A DNA stretch of 64,000 bases. It comes from Nonomuraea gerenzanensis (lineage in GTDB: Bacteria > Actinomycetota > Actinomycetes > Streptosporangiales > Streptosporangiaceae). Shown here in pieces: positions 15,887 through 25,727 of this stretch (the stretch's first letter is position 1; each line of letters begins with the position of its first letter). A program made the position numbers and the translations under genes. Location of the stretch: contig NZ_CP084058.1 in NCBI RefSeq assembly GCF_020215645.1, positions 7,750,001 through 7,814,000 on the forward strand, given 5' to 3'. The notes under the pieces were generated by a model that saw nothing but the letters and a program-made list of their open reading frames with translations, did not search any database and was not told the DNA's origin.

Positions 15887-16789
15887 ATGGCGATCCCCCT
15901 GCGCGGCAGGCTGCGCCGCTACGGCACCTCGTACGCGATGCTGCTGCCCTTCCTCGCGCTGTTCGCGGCGTTCCTGATCTGGCCGCTGGCCAACTCGCTC
16001 TACCTGAGCTTCACCACGTTCGACGGGATCAACCCGGCCACCTTCACCGGCCTGGACAACTTCCGGCGGCTGACGGCCGACGACCGGTTCCTGCACGCGA
16101 TCGGCAACACCAGCCTGTACGTGGTGGCCTCCGTCCTGCTGGGCACCCTGCTGTCCCTGGGGCTGGCGCTGGCCTTCGACGGCCCGGGCTGGTCGCACCG
16201 GATCATGCGCACGGTGTTCTTCCTGCCCTCGGTGACCTCCTCCATCGCGCTCATGCTGATGTGGAAGTGGGTCCTGTTCCCCAGCGACGTGGGCCTGGCC
16301 AACACGATCGTGAGCTGGTTCGGCGGCGGGGCGGTCGCCTGGCTGGCCACGCCGGGGCTGACCATCCCGATTCTCGTGCTGATGTCGGTGTGGGGCGGCA
16401 TGGGTTACGGCATGATCCTGTACGTCGCCGGCCTCGGCTCCATCCCCCGGGAGTACTATGAGGCGGCCGAGATCGACGGCGCCTCGGCCTGGCGGCGCTT
16501 CCGGCACATCACGCTGCCGCTGCTGCGCCCGGTCACCACCTACGTCGTGGTGACCGGCCTGATCGGCGCGTTCCAGGTGTTCGAGGCGGTCTACATCGTC
16601 TTCCGCGGCACCAACAGCGTCGGCGGCGTGCTCGACTCCGGCCTGATGATCGTGCCCTACCTCTACGACCAGGGCTTCACCCACTTCAAGCTGGGCTACG
16701 CCTCGGCGATCGCCTGGGTGCTCTTCCTGATCATCTTCGTGCTCAGCCTCGTCAACCTGCGCCTGGGCCGCGCGATGAAGGAGCTGTGA
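15887..16789 (+). CDS. Sugar ABC transporter permease, MalF type
   Basis: A 300-residue membrane protein with about six transmembrane segments, starting with YAMLLPFLALFAAFLIWPLANSL shortened here to its first helix. The cytoplasmic EAA loop that docks the ATPase is plain: EYYEAAEIDGASAWRRFRHI near residues 191-210. It pairs with the second permease (16789-17745), whose start overlaps its stop. Together with the upstream binding protein it forms a carbohydrate importer of the CUT1 class. No ATPase gene is present in the operon; in actinomycetes CUT1 importers commonly share one MsiK-type ATPase encoded elsewhere. Confidence 0.94.
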   Translation: MAIPLRGRLRRYGTSYAMLLPFLALFAAFLIWPLANSLYLSFTTFDGINPATFTGLDNFRRLTADDRFLHAIGNTSLYVVASVLLGTLLSLGLALAFDGPGWSHRIMRTVFFLPSVTSSIALMLMWKWVLFPSDVGLANTIVSWFGGGAVAWLATPGLTIPILVLMSVWGGMGYGMILYVAGLGSIPREYYEAAEIDGASAWRRFRHITLPLLRPVTTYVVVTGLIGAFQVFEAVYIVFRGTNSVGGVLDSGLMIVPYLYDQGFTHFKLGYASAIAWVLFLIIFVLSLVNLRLGRAMKEL

Positions 16790-17745
16790 TGGCCGTCGCC
16801 CCGGTGGAGACGATCACCCGGGCGGCCCCGGGGCGCGGCGGGGGCACCCCCTCCGGCCGCCGGCGCTCCGGGACCGGCGGCCGGCTGCTGCGCCTGCCGT
16901 TCTACCTGCTGTCGCTGACCATGGTGGTGCCGTTCTACTGGCTGCTCATCACGGTCTTCAAGCCGCCGTCCGAGCTGGCCAGGACGCCGCCGTCGTTCGT
17001 GCCGCACTCGCCCACCGTGGCGAACTTCTACGACGCCCAGTGGTCGCCGGAGCGGATCAACCCGGGCCATCTGCAGGGCATCTTCCAGCGGTTCCAGGTG
17101 GACTTCGGGTTCTGGCGGTTCCTGGGTAACAGCCTGTTCATCACCGCCGTCACCACCGTCGGGTCGCTACTGATCTGCTCGCTGGCCGCGTACGTGCTCG
17201 CCAAGCACGACATCAAGGGCCGCAGGGCCATCTTCCTGATGGTCATCGCCTCGATGATGGTGCCCTGGCAGACCACGCTCATCCCCAACTACGTGATCAT
17301 GCGGAACTTGGGCTGGCTCGACAGTTACGCCGCCTACATCATGCCGGCGCTGGCCAAGGCGTTCGTGCTGTTCTTCCTGGTGCAGTTCCTGCAGTCGCTG
17401 CCGGACGAGCTGATCCAGGCCGCCAGGGTGGACGGCGCCGGGGAGTGGCGGATCTGGTGGCAGATCGTGCTGCCGCTACTGAGACCGGCCCTCGCCGCAA
17501 TGTCGATCTTCATCGTGCTGGCGGAGTGGAACAACTTCCTGTGGCCGCTCATCATCGTGCAGAGCGACGAGATGGCGAACCTGCCGGTGGCGCTGGCCCG
17601 GCTCAACTCCTACTACGCGGGCCCCGACCACCAGGGCGCGATCATGGCGGGTGGGCTGCTGGCCTCGGTGCCGACGATCGTCTTCTTCCTGCTCTTCCAG
17701 CGCTACTTCGTACGCGGCATCGCGCTCAGCGGGCTCAAGGGCTGA
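16789..17745 (+). CDS. Sugar ABC transporter permease, MalG type
   Basis: A 318-residue inner-membrane permease with six predicted transmembrane segments and the EAA loop ELIQAARVDGAGEWRIWWQI near residues 204-223. The start ATG 16789 overlaps the last base of the upstream permease stop (TGATG); a GTG three bases earlier is equally possible. The first 35 residues are a Pro/Gly/Arg-rich cytoplasmic stretch. The C-terminus QRYFVRGIALSGLKG is the canonical end of MalG-type permeases. A long perfect hairpin follows 8 nt after the stop and should end the operon. Confidence 0.94.
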   Translation: MAVAPVETITRAAPGRGGGTPSGRRRSGTGGRLLRLPFYLLSLTMVVPFYWLLITVFKPPSELARTPPSFVPHSPTVANFYDAQWSPERINPGHLQGIFQRFQVDFGFWRFLGNSLFITAVTTVGSLLICSLAAYVLAKHDIKGRRAIFLMVIASMMVPWQTTLIPNYVIMRNLGWLDSYAAYIMPALAKAFVLFFLVQFLQSLPDELIQAARVDGAGEWRIWWQIVLPLLRPALAAMSIFIVLAEWNNFLWPLIIVQSDEMANLPVALARLNSYYAGPDHQGAIMAGGLLASVPTIVFFLLFQRYFVRGIALSGLKG

Positions 17746-17752
17746 GAACGGC

Positions 17753-17787
17753 GCTGCCCGCCGCACCGGGAAGGTGCGGCGGGCAGC
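17753..17787. terminator. Perfect 15-bp hairpin between convergent genes
   Basis: GCTGCCCGCCGCACC (17753-17767) pairs perfectly with 17773-17787 across a 5-nt GGGAA loop. It lies between the permease stop (17745) and the helicase stop (17804), so it can serve both strands. There is no U-tract, as is common for hairpin terminators in high-GC actinomycetes. Confidence 0.8.
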
Positions 17788-17803
17788 CAGGAGAAACAGC
17801 CGG

Positions 17804-19753
17804 TCAGCGCTCGAAGCGGCGGCCGGAGGAGTTGCGGCGGAAGCCGCCGTTGCCGCGCTCGTCGGAGCGGCCGGCACCGGAACGGTAGCCGTCACGCGCC
17901 GGACGCTCGCCGGCGCGGAAACCGTCACGCGCCGGACGGTCACCGGAACGGTAGCCGTCACGGGCCGGGCGGTCGTCGGGGCGGAAGCCACGGTCGCGGT
18001 CACCCGAGAACGGGCGGCCACGGTCGGAGTTGTAGCGCGGGCCCCGGTCGCCACCGCGGTCGTCCTGGCGGAACGGGCGGTCGTCGGAGCGGTAGCCACC
18101 GCGCCCCTGGCCGTCACGCCGGCGGTCGTCGCCGAACGTGCGCGGCTCCTGGGAACGCCCGAACGTGCGCGGCTCCTGCGTGCGGCCGAACGGCCGCTCG
18201 CCCTCGCCGTGCCTGCGCGGCCGGCGGTCGTCCCCGGCGGCACCGCCGCCGGCGAACGGACGCTCGCCGTCCTCGTGGCGGCGCGGACGCCGGTCCTCGC
18301 CGGAACCGCCGAACGGACGCTGGCCGTCCTCGTGGCGGCGCGGACGCCGGTCCTCGCCGGAACCGCCGAACGGGCGGTCGCCGTCGTCGTGGCGGCGCGG
18401 GCGGCGCTCGCCGTCGAAGTCACGGCGGCCACGGCGGCCGCGGCGCTCGGAGACGCCGCCCTCGCGGCGGGGCCGCAGCGGCTTGCGCACGTCCGGCTCC
18501 CACACGGGGATGGCCTCGCCGCTCGGCGTGCGGGCCCCGGTCACCTCGGCGACCCTGGGGTGGCCGGGCGTGGCCTTCAAGCGGAACGGGTGGATCCCGG
18601 CGCGGCGGGTCAGCGCGTCGGTCGAGCGGCGCTCGTTCGGCAGCACCAGCGTGACGACCGTGCCCTTCTCGCCGGCGCGGGCGGTGCGGCCGCCGCGGTG
18701 CAGGTAGCTCTTGTGGTCCTGCGGCGGGTCGACGTGCAGCACCAGGCTGATGTTGTCGACGTGGATGCCGCGGGCCGCGACGTCGGTGCAGACCAGCACG
18801 TTGACCGAGCCCTCGCGGAACTCCGACAGGATGCGGGTGCGCTGGTTCTGGCGCTTGCCGCCGTGCAGGCCGCCCGCCTTGACGCCGACCCGGGCCAGCT
18901 GCTTGCACAGCCGGTCCACGCCGTGCTGGGTGCGCACGAAGATGATGGTGCGGCCCTCACGGTTGGCGATCTCGGCGATCACGTCGAACTTGTCGTCGCG
19001 GGTCACCTGCATCACGTGGTGCTCCATGGTGTCGACCGGCGAGGTCGCGGGCGCCACGGAGTGCGTGATCGGGTCCTTGAGGAAGCGCTGCACCAGCTTG
19101 TCGACGTCGCCGTCGAGCGTGGCCGAGAACAGCAGCCGCTGGCCGTCGGCCGGCGTCTGCGCGAGCAGGTCGGTGACGACGGGGAAGAAGCCGAGGTCGC
19201 ACATGTGGTCGGCCTCGTCGAGCACGCTCACCTCGACGTCGCCCAGCGAGCACTCGCCCTGCCGGATCAGGTCGCCCAGGCGGCCAGGGGTGGCGATGAC
19301 GACGTCCACGCCACGGCGCAGCGCCTCGATCTGCTTGCCCATGGACATGCCGCCGACGACGACCTTCATGCGCAGGCCGAGGCCGCGCCCGAGGGGCTCG
19401 AGGGCGTCGTGCACCTGGAGGGCCAGCTCACGGGTGGGCACGAGGATCATGGCGCGCGGCCGGCCGGAGGCGGGCTTCACCCCGGCGATGCGGGCCATGG
19501 TCGGCAGGCCGAACGCGAGCGTCTTGCCGGAGCCGGTCTGGCCGCGGCCGAGCACGTCGTGGCCGGCGAGCACGTCGGGGATCGTCGCGCTCTGGATGGG
19601 GAACGGGCTGTCGAAGCCCAGCTTGGCCAGCCCGGTGACGAGCGGCTTCGGCAGGCCGAGCAGCTCGAACTCGGACGGGCCCGGCTCGGCGGCGGGGATG
19701 TTCTCCACGGCAGTGGAGGCGTCGCCGAGCGAGGGCATGACAGCGTCAAGCAT
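17804..19753 (-). CDS. DEAD-box ATP-dependent RNA helicase with repetitive charged tail
   Basis: A 649-residue DEAD-box helicase. Motifs in order: Q motif region FPIQSATIP (51-59), motif I GQTGSGKT (71-78), PTREL (107-111), TPGR (156-159), DEAD (180-183), SAT (211-213), ARG in TDVAARGIHVDN (328-330) and HRGGRTARAG (353-362). Residues about 425-649 are disordered, Arg/Gly/Asp-rich, with near-identical repeats of RRPRRHEDG[EQ]RPFGG, then DRG/RDGYRSG-type repeats, as in DeaD/CsdA-like RNA-remodelling helicases. It likely unwinds structured RNA during ribosome assembly or cold shock. The start could also be GTG 19759, for which an AAAGG site lies 10 nt upstream. A roughly 300-nt non-coding stretch precedes it. 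Confidence 0.93.
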   Translation of the reverse strand: MLDAVMPSLGDASTAVENIPAAEPGPSEFELLGLPKPLVTGLAKLGFDSPFPIQSATIPDVLAGHDVLGRGQTGSGKTLAFGLPTMARIAGVKPASGRPRAMILVPTRELALQVHDALEPLGRGLGLRMKVVVGGMSMGKQIEALRRGVDVVIATPGRLGDLIRQGECSLGDVEVSVLDEADHMCDLGFFPVVTDLLAQTPADGQRLLFSATLDGDVDKLVQRFLKDPITHSVAPATSPVDTMEHHVMQVTRDDKFDVIAEIANREGRTIIFVRTQHGVDRLCKQLARVGVKAGGLHGGKRQNQRTRILSEFREGSVNVLVCTDVAARGIHVDNISLVLHVDPPQDHKSYLHRGGRTARAGEKGTVVTLVLPNERRSTDALTRRAGIHPFRLKATPGHPRVAEVTGARTPSGEAIPVWEPDVRKPLRPRREGGVSERRGRRGRRDFDGERRPRRHDDGDRPFGGSGEDRRPRRHEDGQRPFGGSGEDRRPRRHEDGERPFAGGGAAGDDRRPRRHGEGERPFGRTQEPRTFGRSQEPRTFGDDRRRDGQGRGGYRSDDRPFRQDDRGGDRGPRYNSDRGRPFSGDRDRGFRPDDRPARDGYRSGDRPARDGFRAGERPARDGYRSGAGRSDERGNGGFRRNSSGRRFER

Positions 19754-19759
19754 GGTCAC

Positions 19760-20029
19760 GAAAGTCGTGCCTTTCCGTCGAAGTGGCGCGTCACTTCTGC
19801 GAAAGGACGAGCCAGGGCGTACGGCCCCGGGGGCCGTACCAGATTCCAGGGCACCCGCCGCTATGAGGGCGGGGTGAAGATGAGGGGGGACACACCCGGG
19901 GCACCGGCCGCAGGCGATGCGAGACGCGTGATGAGACGTCAGGTGTTCCTGTAACTCAACGCCGGGGATGTTATCGGATATTCCCCGGCTATGGGTCCGG
20001 ACTTTCCGAAACCCGCATTGCATGCTAAA
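19760..20029. other. Non-coding leader region upstream of the helicase gene
   Basis: About 270 bp between the helicase start and the hairpin that follows sufT. The frame upstream of the helicase stays open but is Arg/Pro/His-rich without similarity, so I treat it as untranslated. Long leaders are common before cold-shock helicase genes; I do not see a clear structured element or promoter here. Confidence 0.4.
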
Positions 20030-20053
20030 CCCCTGACGCTTGACCGTCAGGGG
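20030..20053 (-). terminator. Hairpin terminator of the suf operon
   Basis: CCCCTGACG (20030-20038) and CGTCAGGGG (20045-20053) form a perfect 9-bp stem with a 6-nt loop, 14 nt past the stop of the last suf gene on the minus strand. No other gene ends here, so it most likely terminates the SUF transcript. Confidence 0.75.
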
Positions 20054-20067
20054 TGACAGCAGAAAGA

Positions 20068-20427
20068 TCAGACGTTGAAGCCTAGCATACGGAGCTGCTC
20101 ACGCCCCTCGTCGGTGATCTTGTCAGGGCCCCACGGCGGCAGCCAGACCCAGTTGATCTTCACATCGGAGACCATGCCGTCCAGCGCGGAGTGCGCCTGG
20201 TCCTCGATCACGTCGGTCAGCGGGCAGGCCGCGCTGGTCAGCGTCATGTCGATGGTGCACACGGGCTGCCCGCCGTCGGCGGGGTCCAGGTTCAGCCCGT
20301 AGACCAGGCCCAGGTCCACGACGTTGATGCCGAGCTCGGGGTCCACGACGTCCTTGAGCGCCTCCATGACCTCCTCGACGGTGGTGTCACCGTCGTAGCC
20401 GGTCGGCGTCTCGGTGGGCTTGCTCAT
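20068..20427 (-). CDS. sufT: Metal-sulfur cluster assembly factor, SufT/DUF59 (MIP18) family
   Basis: A 119-residue DUF59 protein. The family motif is present as VMEALKDVVDPELGINVVDLGLVYG (split over residues about 19-42) and the conserved cysteine lies in MTLTSAACPLTDVI. SufT-type proteins help mature or deliver Fe-S clusters to target proteins. The ATG at 20427 overlaps the sufU stop (TGA 20424-20426), so it is the coupled last gene of the suf operon, followed by a hairpin. Confidence 0.93.
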   Translation of the reverse strand: MSKPTETPTGYDGDTTVEEVMEALKDVVDPELGINVVDLGLVYGLNLDPADGGQPVCTIDMTLTSAACPLTDVIEDQAHSALDGMVSDVKINWVWLPPWGPDKITDEGREQLRMLGFNV

Positions 20428-20864
20428 TGCCCAGCACTCCTCACAACAGCGTCCTTGTAGGCCATCCACGAAAGCAACGCACATTTAACGCGCGCCGGGA
20501 ACTTGGCCACGCCCGCGAACGCGACAGCGTCGCCGAGGACGTCCTCGTCGGCCTCCACCTGTCCCCTGCCCTGCATCAGCCGGGTGAACTCGTCGACCAC
20601 CGAGAGCGTCTCGTCCACCGTGGAACCGGTGGCCAGCTCGTGCAGCACCGAGGCGGCGGCCTGGCTGATCGAGCAGCCCTGCCCCTCGTAGGACACGTCC
20701 AGGATCTTGCCGGCGTCGCCCACCTTGACCCTGAGCGTGATCTCGTCGCCGCACGTCGGGTTCACGTGGTGAACCTCGGCGTCGTACGGCTCACGCAGCC
20801 CCCGCCCCTGCGGGTGCTTGTAGTGCTCCAGGATCAGCTCCTGGTACATCGACTCGCCGATCAT
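20424..20864 (-). CDS. sufU: Fe-S assembly sulfur-transfer protein SufU
   Basis: SufU (146 residues) accepts persulfide sulfur from SufS through a zinc-bound cysteine. The zinc ligands are C38 and D40 (NPTCGDE), C64 (GQGCSIS) and C128 (RVKCALLSW). The GCSIS loop and the insertion between the second and third cysteine (residues about 78-100) mark SufU rather than IscU. It starts 2 nt after the sufS stop and its stop overlaps the next gene. Confidence 0.97.
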   Translation of the reverse strand: MIGESMYQELILEHYKHPQGRGLREPYDAEVHHVNPTCGDEITLRVKVGDAGKILDVSYEGQGCSISQAAASVLHELATGSTVDETLSVVDEFTRLMQGRGQVEADEDVLGDAVAFAGVAKFPARVKCALLSWMAYKDAVVRSAGQ

Positions 20865-20866
20865 GG

Positions 20867-22119
20867 CTATGCGAACACCTTCTGAACGTGATGCAGGCCG
20901 CGAACCAGGGCATCGATCTCGCCCGTGGTGTTGTACAGGTAGAACGACGCCCGCGTGGTCGCGGGTATTCCGAACCGCAGGTGCAGCGGCCGGGCGCAGT
21001 GGTGCCCGACGCGTACGGCCACGCCGAACTGGTCGTCCAGGATCTGCCCCACGTCGTGCGGATGTATGCCCTCCAGCGTGAAGGACACGGTGCCGCCGCG
21101 CTGCTCCAGCGTCTCGGGGCCGATGACGCGCAGCGTGGGCACCTCGCGCAGGGCCTGCAGCGCGTACGCCGTCAGCTCCCGCTCGTGGGCCTCGATGGCG
21201 TCGAGCCCGACCTCGGTCAGGTAGTCGACCGCCGCGCCGAGCCCGATGGCCTCGACGATCGGCGGCGTGCCCGCCTCGAACTTGTGCGGGATCGGCGCGT
21301 ACGTCGAGCGGTCCATCCAGACCGCCTCGATCATCTCGCCGCCGCCCAGGAACGGGGGCATGGCCTCCAGCAGCTCGGCCCGGCCCCACAGCACGCCGAT
21401 GCCGGAGGGGCCGACCATCTTGTGGCCGGTGAAGGCCACGAAGTCGGCGCCCAGCTCCGTCACGTCCACCGGGTGGTGCGGCACGGACTGGGAGGCGTCG
21501 AGCGCGATGAGCGCCCCGACCTCGTGCGCCCGCGCGGCGATCGCGGCCACCGGGTTGACCGTGCCCAGCACGTTCGACTGGTGGGCGATCGAGACGATCT
21601 TCGTCCGCTCGGTGATGAGGGCGGGGTCGTAGTCGAGCCGCCCCTCGTCGGTGACGCCGAACCACTTCAGGCTCGCGCCGGTGCGCTGCGCGAGCAGCTG
21701 CCACGGCACGATGTTGGAGTGGTGCTCCATCTCGGAGATGACGATCTCGTCGCCGGGGCCGAGGGTGAAGCGGGGGTCGCTGTTGGCCGGGTTGCCGAAG
21801 CTGTAGGCCAGCAGGTTGAGCGCCTCGGAGGCGTTCTTGGTGAAGATCACCTCGTCGCGCGACGGCGCCCCGACGAAGCCCGCGATCTTGTCGCGGGCGC
21901 TCTCGTAGGCGTCGGTCGACTCGGCGCCGAGCACGTGCATGGCGCGCCCGACGTTGCTGTAGTGCAGCGCCAGGTGCTCCCGCATGGTCTCGATGACCTG
22001 GTTGGGCTTCTGTGAGGAGTTGCCCGAGTCGAGATAGACGAGCGGTCGCCCGTCGGGCAGCTCGCGGGAGAAGACCGGGAAGTCCTTCCTGATCTTCTCC
22101 ACATCGAAGCTGGTGGAAG

Positions 22120-22123
<4 letters not shown>
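20867..22123 (-). CDS. sufS: Cysteine desulfurase SufS
   Basis: SufS (418 residues) is the PLP enzyme that releases sulfur from L-cysteine for Fe-S cluster assembly and passes it to SufU. The PLP lysine is K235 (FTGHKMVGPSG) and the persulfide cysteine is C376 (RVGHHCARPLH). The short active-site loop around C376 defines group II (SufS/CsdA) desulfurases. ATG 22123 overlaps the sufC stop (ATGA), and sufU starts almost directly after its stop. Confidence 0.98.
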
Positions 22124-22866
<743 letters not shown>

Positions 22867-22870
22867 GTGC

Positions 22871-23197
22871 TTAGGACTCCTTCGAGAGCGAGACGAGGAC
22901 GTCATCGCCGTCGATCTTCACTGTGTAGACGTTCACGGGTTGGGTGGCGGGCGGCCCGGTGGGCTTGCCGGTGTGGATGTCGAAGCACGAGCCGTGCAGC
23001 CAGCACTCCAGGGTGCCGTCGTACACCTCGCCCTCGCTGAGCTTGACCTCGGCGTGGGAGCAGACGTCGTGCAGGGCGAAGACCTCCTCGCCCTTGCGGA
23101 CCAGCGCCACCGGCGTCTCGCCCGAGCCGACCTCGACGCCGATGACACCCCCGTCGGGGATGTCCGCGACCTTGCACACCTTCTCGAACGAACTCAT
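22871..23197 (-). CDS. Rieske [2Fe-2S] ferredoxin-like subunit in the suf operon
   Basis: A 108-residue Rieske protein. The two cluster-binding pairs are C46-x-H48 (VCSHAEVKLSEGEV) and C65-x2-H68 (ECWLHGSCFD). It resembles ferredoxin subunits of non-haem iron oxygenases, but the fixed place between sufD and sufC in many actinomycetes suggests a role in Fe-S assembly, for instance electron supply. The ATG overlaps the sufD stop (23194). No oxygenase gene is nearby. Confidence 0.93.
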   Translation of the reverse strand: MSSFEKVCKVADIPDGGVIGVEVGSGETPVALVRKGEEVFALHDVCSHAEVKLSEGEVYDGTLECWLHGSCFDIHTGKPTGPPATQPVNVYTVKIDGDDVLVSLSKES

Positions 23198-24315
23198 CGG
23201 CTCAGTTCAGCCTCCAGCGCGTTCATGACGCGCTCGCGGATCTCCTCGATCTGGATCTTCTCGACGAGCTGGCCGAGGAAGCCCCGCACGACCAGGCGGC
23301 GCGCCTCGTCGTAGGGGATGCCGCGGGCCTGGAGGTAGAAGATGTGCTCGTCGTCGAGGCGGCCGGAGGCGGAGGCGTGCCCCGCTCCCGCGACCTCGCC
23401 GGTGAGGATCTCCAGGTTGGGCACCGAGTCGGCGCGGGCGCCGTCGGTGAGGATGAGGTTGCGGTTGAGCTCGTAGGTGTCGGTGCCCTCGGCCTCGACC
23501 CTGATGATCACGTCGCCGATCCAGACGGCGTGCGCCTGCTCGCCCTGCAGCGCGCCGCGGTAGTCGACGTTGCTCTTGCAGTTGGGCTGCGAGTGGTCGA
23601 CCAGCAGGCGGTGCTCCAGGTGCTGCCCGGCGTCCACGAAGTAGACGCCCGACATGTCGGCGTCGCCGCCCGGGGCGGTGTAGGTGACGCTGGGCGACAG
23701 GCGTACCAGGTCGCCGCCGAGCGTCACCACGAAGCTGCGGTAGGTGGCGTCCTTGGCCAGGCGCGCGTGGTGGTGGGAGACGTGGACCGCGTCGTCGGCC
23801 CAGTCCTGCAGGCTGACGACCTTGAGGTTGGCCCCGTCGCCGACGACGAACTCGATGTTGTCGGCGTAGACGGCGCTGCCCTTGTGGTCGAGCACGATCA
23901 CGGCCTCGGCCATCGGCTCCACCTGGACCACGATGTGGCCGTAGGTGGCGCCGTCGCCCTCGCCCGTCAGCGTGAGCACGGTCGGCTTGGAGGTGACGGC
24001 CTCGCGCGGCACCGTGATCACGGTGGCCTTCTCGAAGCTGTTCCAGGCCTGGGCGCTCACCCGGTCGGTCGGCATGAACGACTTGCCCACGCGGGCGTCG
24101 TCGCGGCCGACCGTCTCGACGGTGACCTCGGGGGCGGCGTCGACGTCCACGCGGACGTGGCCGACCGGGTCGGCCTTGCCGTTGTGCAGGCCCTTGAGGC
24201 GGGACAGCGGCGTGAAGCGCCACGCCTCCTCCCGCCCGGTCGGGACCTCGAAGTCGCCCAGGTCGTAGGACGCCTTCTCGTGCAGGGTCGACAGGGGCTT
24301 CTCGTTCAGGCCCAT
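23194..24315 (-). CDS. sufD: Fe-S cluster assembly protein SufD
   Basis: SufD (373 residues) pairs with SufB and SufC in the cluster scaffold. It has the right-handed beta-helix core shared with SufB (GANLKVVSLQDWADDAVHVSHHHAR), the segment DHSQPNCKSNVDYRGAL and the C-terminal helical SufC-binding part (GIPYDEARRLVVRGFLGQLVEKI). ATG 24315 overlaps the last base of the sufB stop. Length and order sufB-sufD match other actinobacteria. Confidence 0.97.
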   Translation of the reverse strand: MGLNEKPLSTLHEKASYDLGDFEVPTGREEAWRFTPLSRLKGLHNGKADPVGHVRVDVDAAPEVTVETVGRDDARVGKSFMPTDRVSAQAWNSFEKATVITVPREAVTSKPTVLTLTGEGDGATYGHIVVQVEPMAEAVIVLDHKGSAVYADNIEFVVGDGANLKVVSLQDWADDAVHVSHHHARLAKDATYRSFVVTLGGDLVRLSPSVTYTAPGGDADMSGVYFVDAGQHLEHRLLVDHSQPNCKSNVDYRGALQGEQAHAVWIGDVIIRVEAEGTDTYELNRNLILTDGARADSVPNLEILTGEVAGAGHASASGRLDDEHIFYLQARGIPYDEARRLVVRGFLGQLVEKIQIEEIRERVMNALEAELSR

Positions 24316-25727
24316 CAGCCGACGGCTCCTTCCATCTGCAGCTCGATCAGCCGGTTGAGCTCGAGCGCGTACTCCATGGGCAGCTCACGCGCGATCGGCT
24401 CCACGAAGCCGCGCACGATCATCGCCATCGCCTCGTCCTCGTCGAGCCCGCGGCTCATGAGGTAGAACAGCTGGTCCTCGCTGACCTTGGAGACCGTGGC
24501 CTCGTGGCCCATCGAGACGTCGTCCTCGCGGACGTCGACGTACGGGTAGGTGTCGGAGCGGCTGATCTGGTCGACCAGCAGGGCGTCGCACTTGACGGTG
24601 CTGGCGCTGCCGTGGGCGCCCTCCTCGATCTGCACCAGACCGCGGTAGGAGGTGCGGCCGCCGCCGCGCGCCACCGACTTGGAGATGACGCTGGAGCTGG
24701 TGTTGGGCGCCAGGTGCACCATCTTGGAGCCGGCGTCCTGGTGCTGGCCCTCGCCGGCGAACGCGACGCTCAGCGTCTCGCCCTTGGCGTGCTCGCCCAT
24801 CAGGTAGACGGCCGGGTACTTCATCGTGACCTTGGAGCCGATGTTGCCGTCGATCCACTCCATGGTGGCGCCCTCGTAGGCGACGGCGCGCTTGGTCACC
24901 AGGTTGTAGACGTTGTTCGACCAGTTCTGGATGGTCGTGTAACGGCAGCGGGCGTTCTTCTTCACGATGATCTCGACGACCGCGCTGTGCAGCGAGTCGG
25001 AGGAGTAGATCGGCGCGGTGCAGCCCTCGACGTAGTGCACGTAGCTGTTCTCGTCGACGATGATCAGGGTCCGCTCGAACTGGCCCATGTTCTCGGTGTT
25101 GATCCGGAAGTAGGCCTGCAGCGGGATCTCGACCTCGACGTTCGGCGGCACGTAGATGAAGGAGCCACCGGACCACACGGCGGTGTTGAGCGCGGCGAAC
25201 TTGTTGTCGCCCACCGGGATCACCGAGCCGAAGTACTCCTTGAAGAGCTCCTCGTGCTCCTTCAGGCCCGTGTCGGTGTCGACGAAGATGACACCCTTCT
25301 CCTCGAGGTCCTCACGGATCTTGTGATAGACGACCTCGGACTCGTACTGGGCCGCGACACCGGCGATGAGGCGCTGCTTCTCCGCCTCGGGGATGCCGAG
25401 CTTGTCGTAGGTGTTCTTGATGTCGGCGGGCAGCTCGTCCCAGGAGGCGGCCTGCTTCTCCGTCGAGCGCACGAAGTACTTGATGTTGTCGAAGTCGATG
25501 CCGGTGAGGTCGGAGCCCCAGGTGGGCAGCGGCTTCTTGTCGAACAGGCGGAGGCCCTTCAGGCGAAGGTCGAGCATCCACTCCGGCTCGCTCTTGAGCG
25601 CGGAGATGTTGCGGACGACCTCCTCGGACAGGCCGCGCTTGGCCGCCGCGCCCGCGGCATCCGGGTCGGCCCAGCCGAACTTGTAATTCCCGAGGCCTTC
25701 CAGCTCCGGGCGGTCGGTGACAGTCAC
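24315..25727 (-). CDS. sufB: Fe-S cluster assembly scaffold SufB
   Basis: SufB (470 residues) is the scaffold on which Fe-S clusters form. Recognisable blocks are [62 protein letters not shown] (candidate cluster-site cysteine) and the C-terminal [21 protein letters not shown] that binds SufC. There is no intein, which some actinobacterial sufB genes carry. ATG 25727 overlaps the stop of the upstream sufR gene (25724), so repressor and scaffold are co-translated. Confidence 0.98.
   Translation of the reverse strand: MTVTDRPELEGLGNYKFGWADPDAAGAAAKRGLSEEVVRNISALKSEPEWMLDLRLKGLRLFDKKPLPTWGSDLTGIDFDNIKYFVRSTEKQAASWDELPADIKNTYDKLGIPEAEKQRLIAGVAAQYESEVVYHKIREDLEEKGVIFVDTDTGLKEHEELFKEYFGSVIPVGDNKFAALNTAVWSGGSFIYVPPNVEVEIPLQAYFRINTENMGQFERTLIIVDENSYVHYVEGCTAPIYSSDSLHSAVVEIIVKKNARCRYTTIQNWSNNVYNLVTKRAVAYEGATMEWIDGNIGSKVTMKYPAVYLMGEHAKGETLSVAFAGEGQHQDAGSKMVHLAPNTSSSVISKSVARGGGRTSYRGLVQIEEGAHGSASTVKCDALLVDQISRSDTYPYVDVREDDVSMGHEATVSKVSEDQLFYLMSRGLDEDEAMAMIVRGFVEPIARELPMEYALELNRLIELQMEGAVG

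Noticed and set aside
14564..16684. A 706-codon minus-strand frame opposite the sugar-binding protein and permease
   Set aside because: No recognisable protein; the plus strand encodes a standard importer with correct signal peptide and EAA loop.
19754..20023. A longer N-terminus for the DEAD-box helicase starting at 20023
   Set aside because: The extra 90 residues are Arg/Pro/His-rich without similarity and lie in the likely leader region.
24315..25727. An intein in sufB, known in some actinobacteria
   Set aside because: The protein is 470 residues with uninterrupted SufB blocks, so no intein is present.
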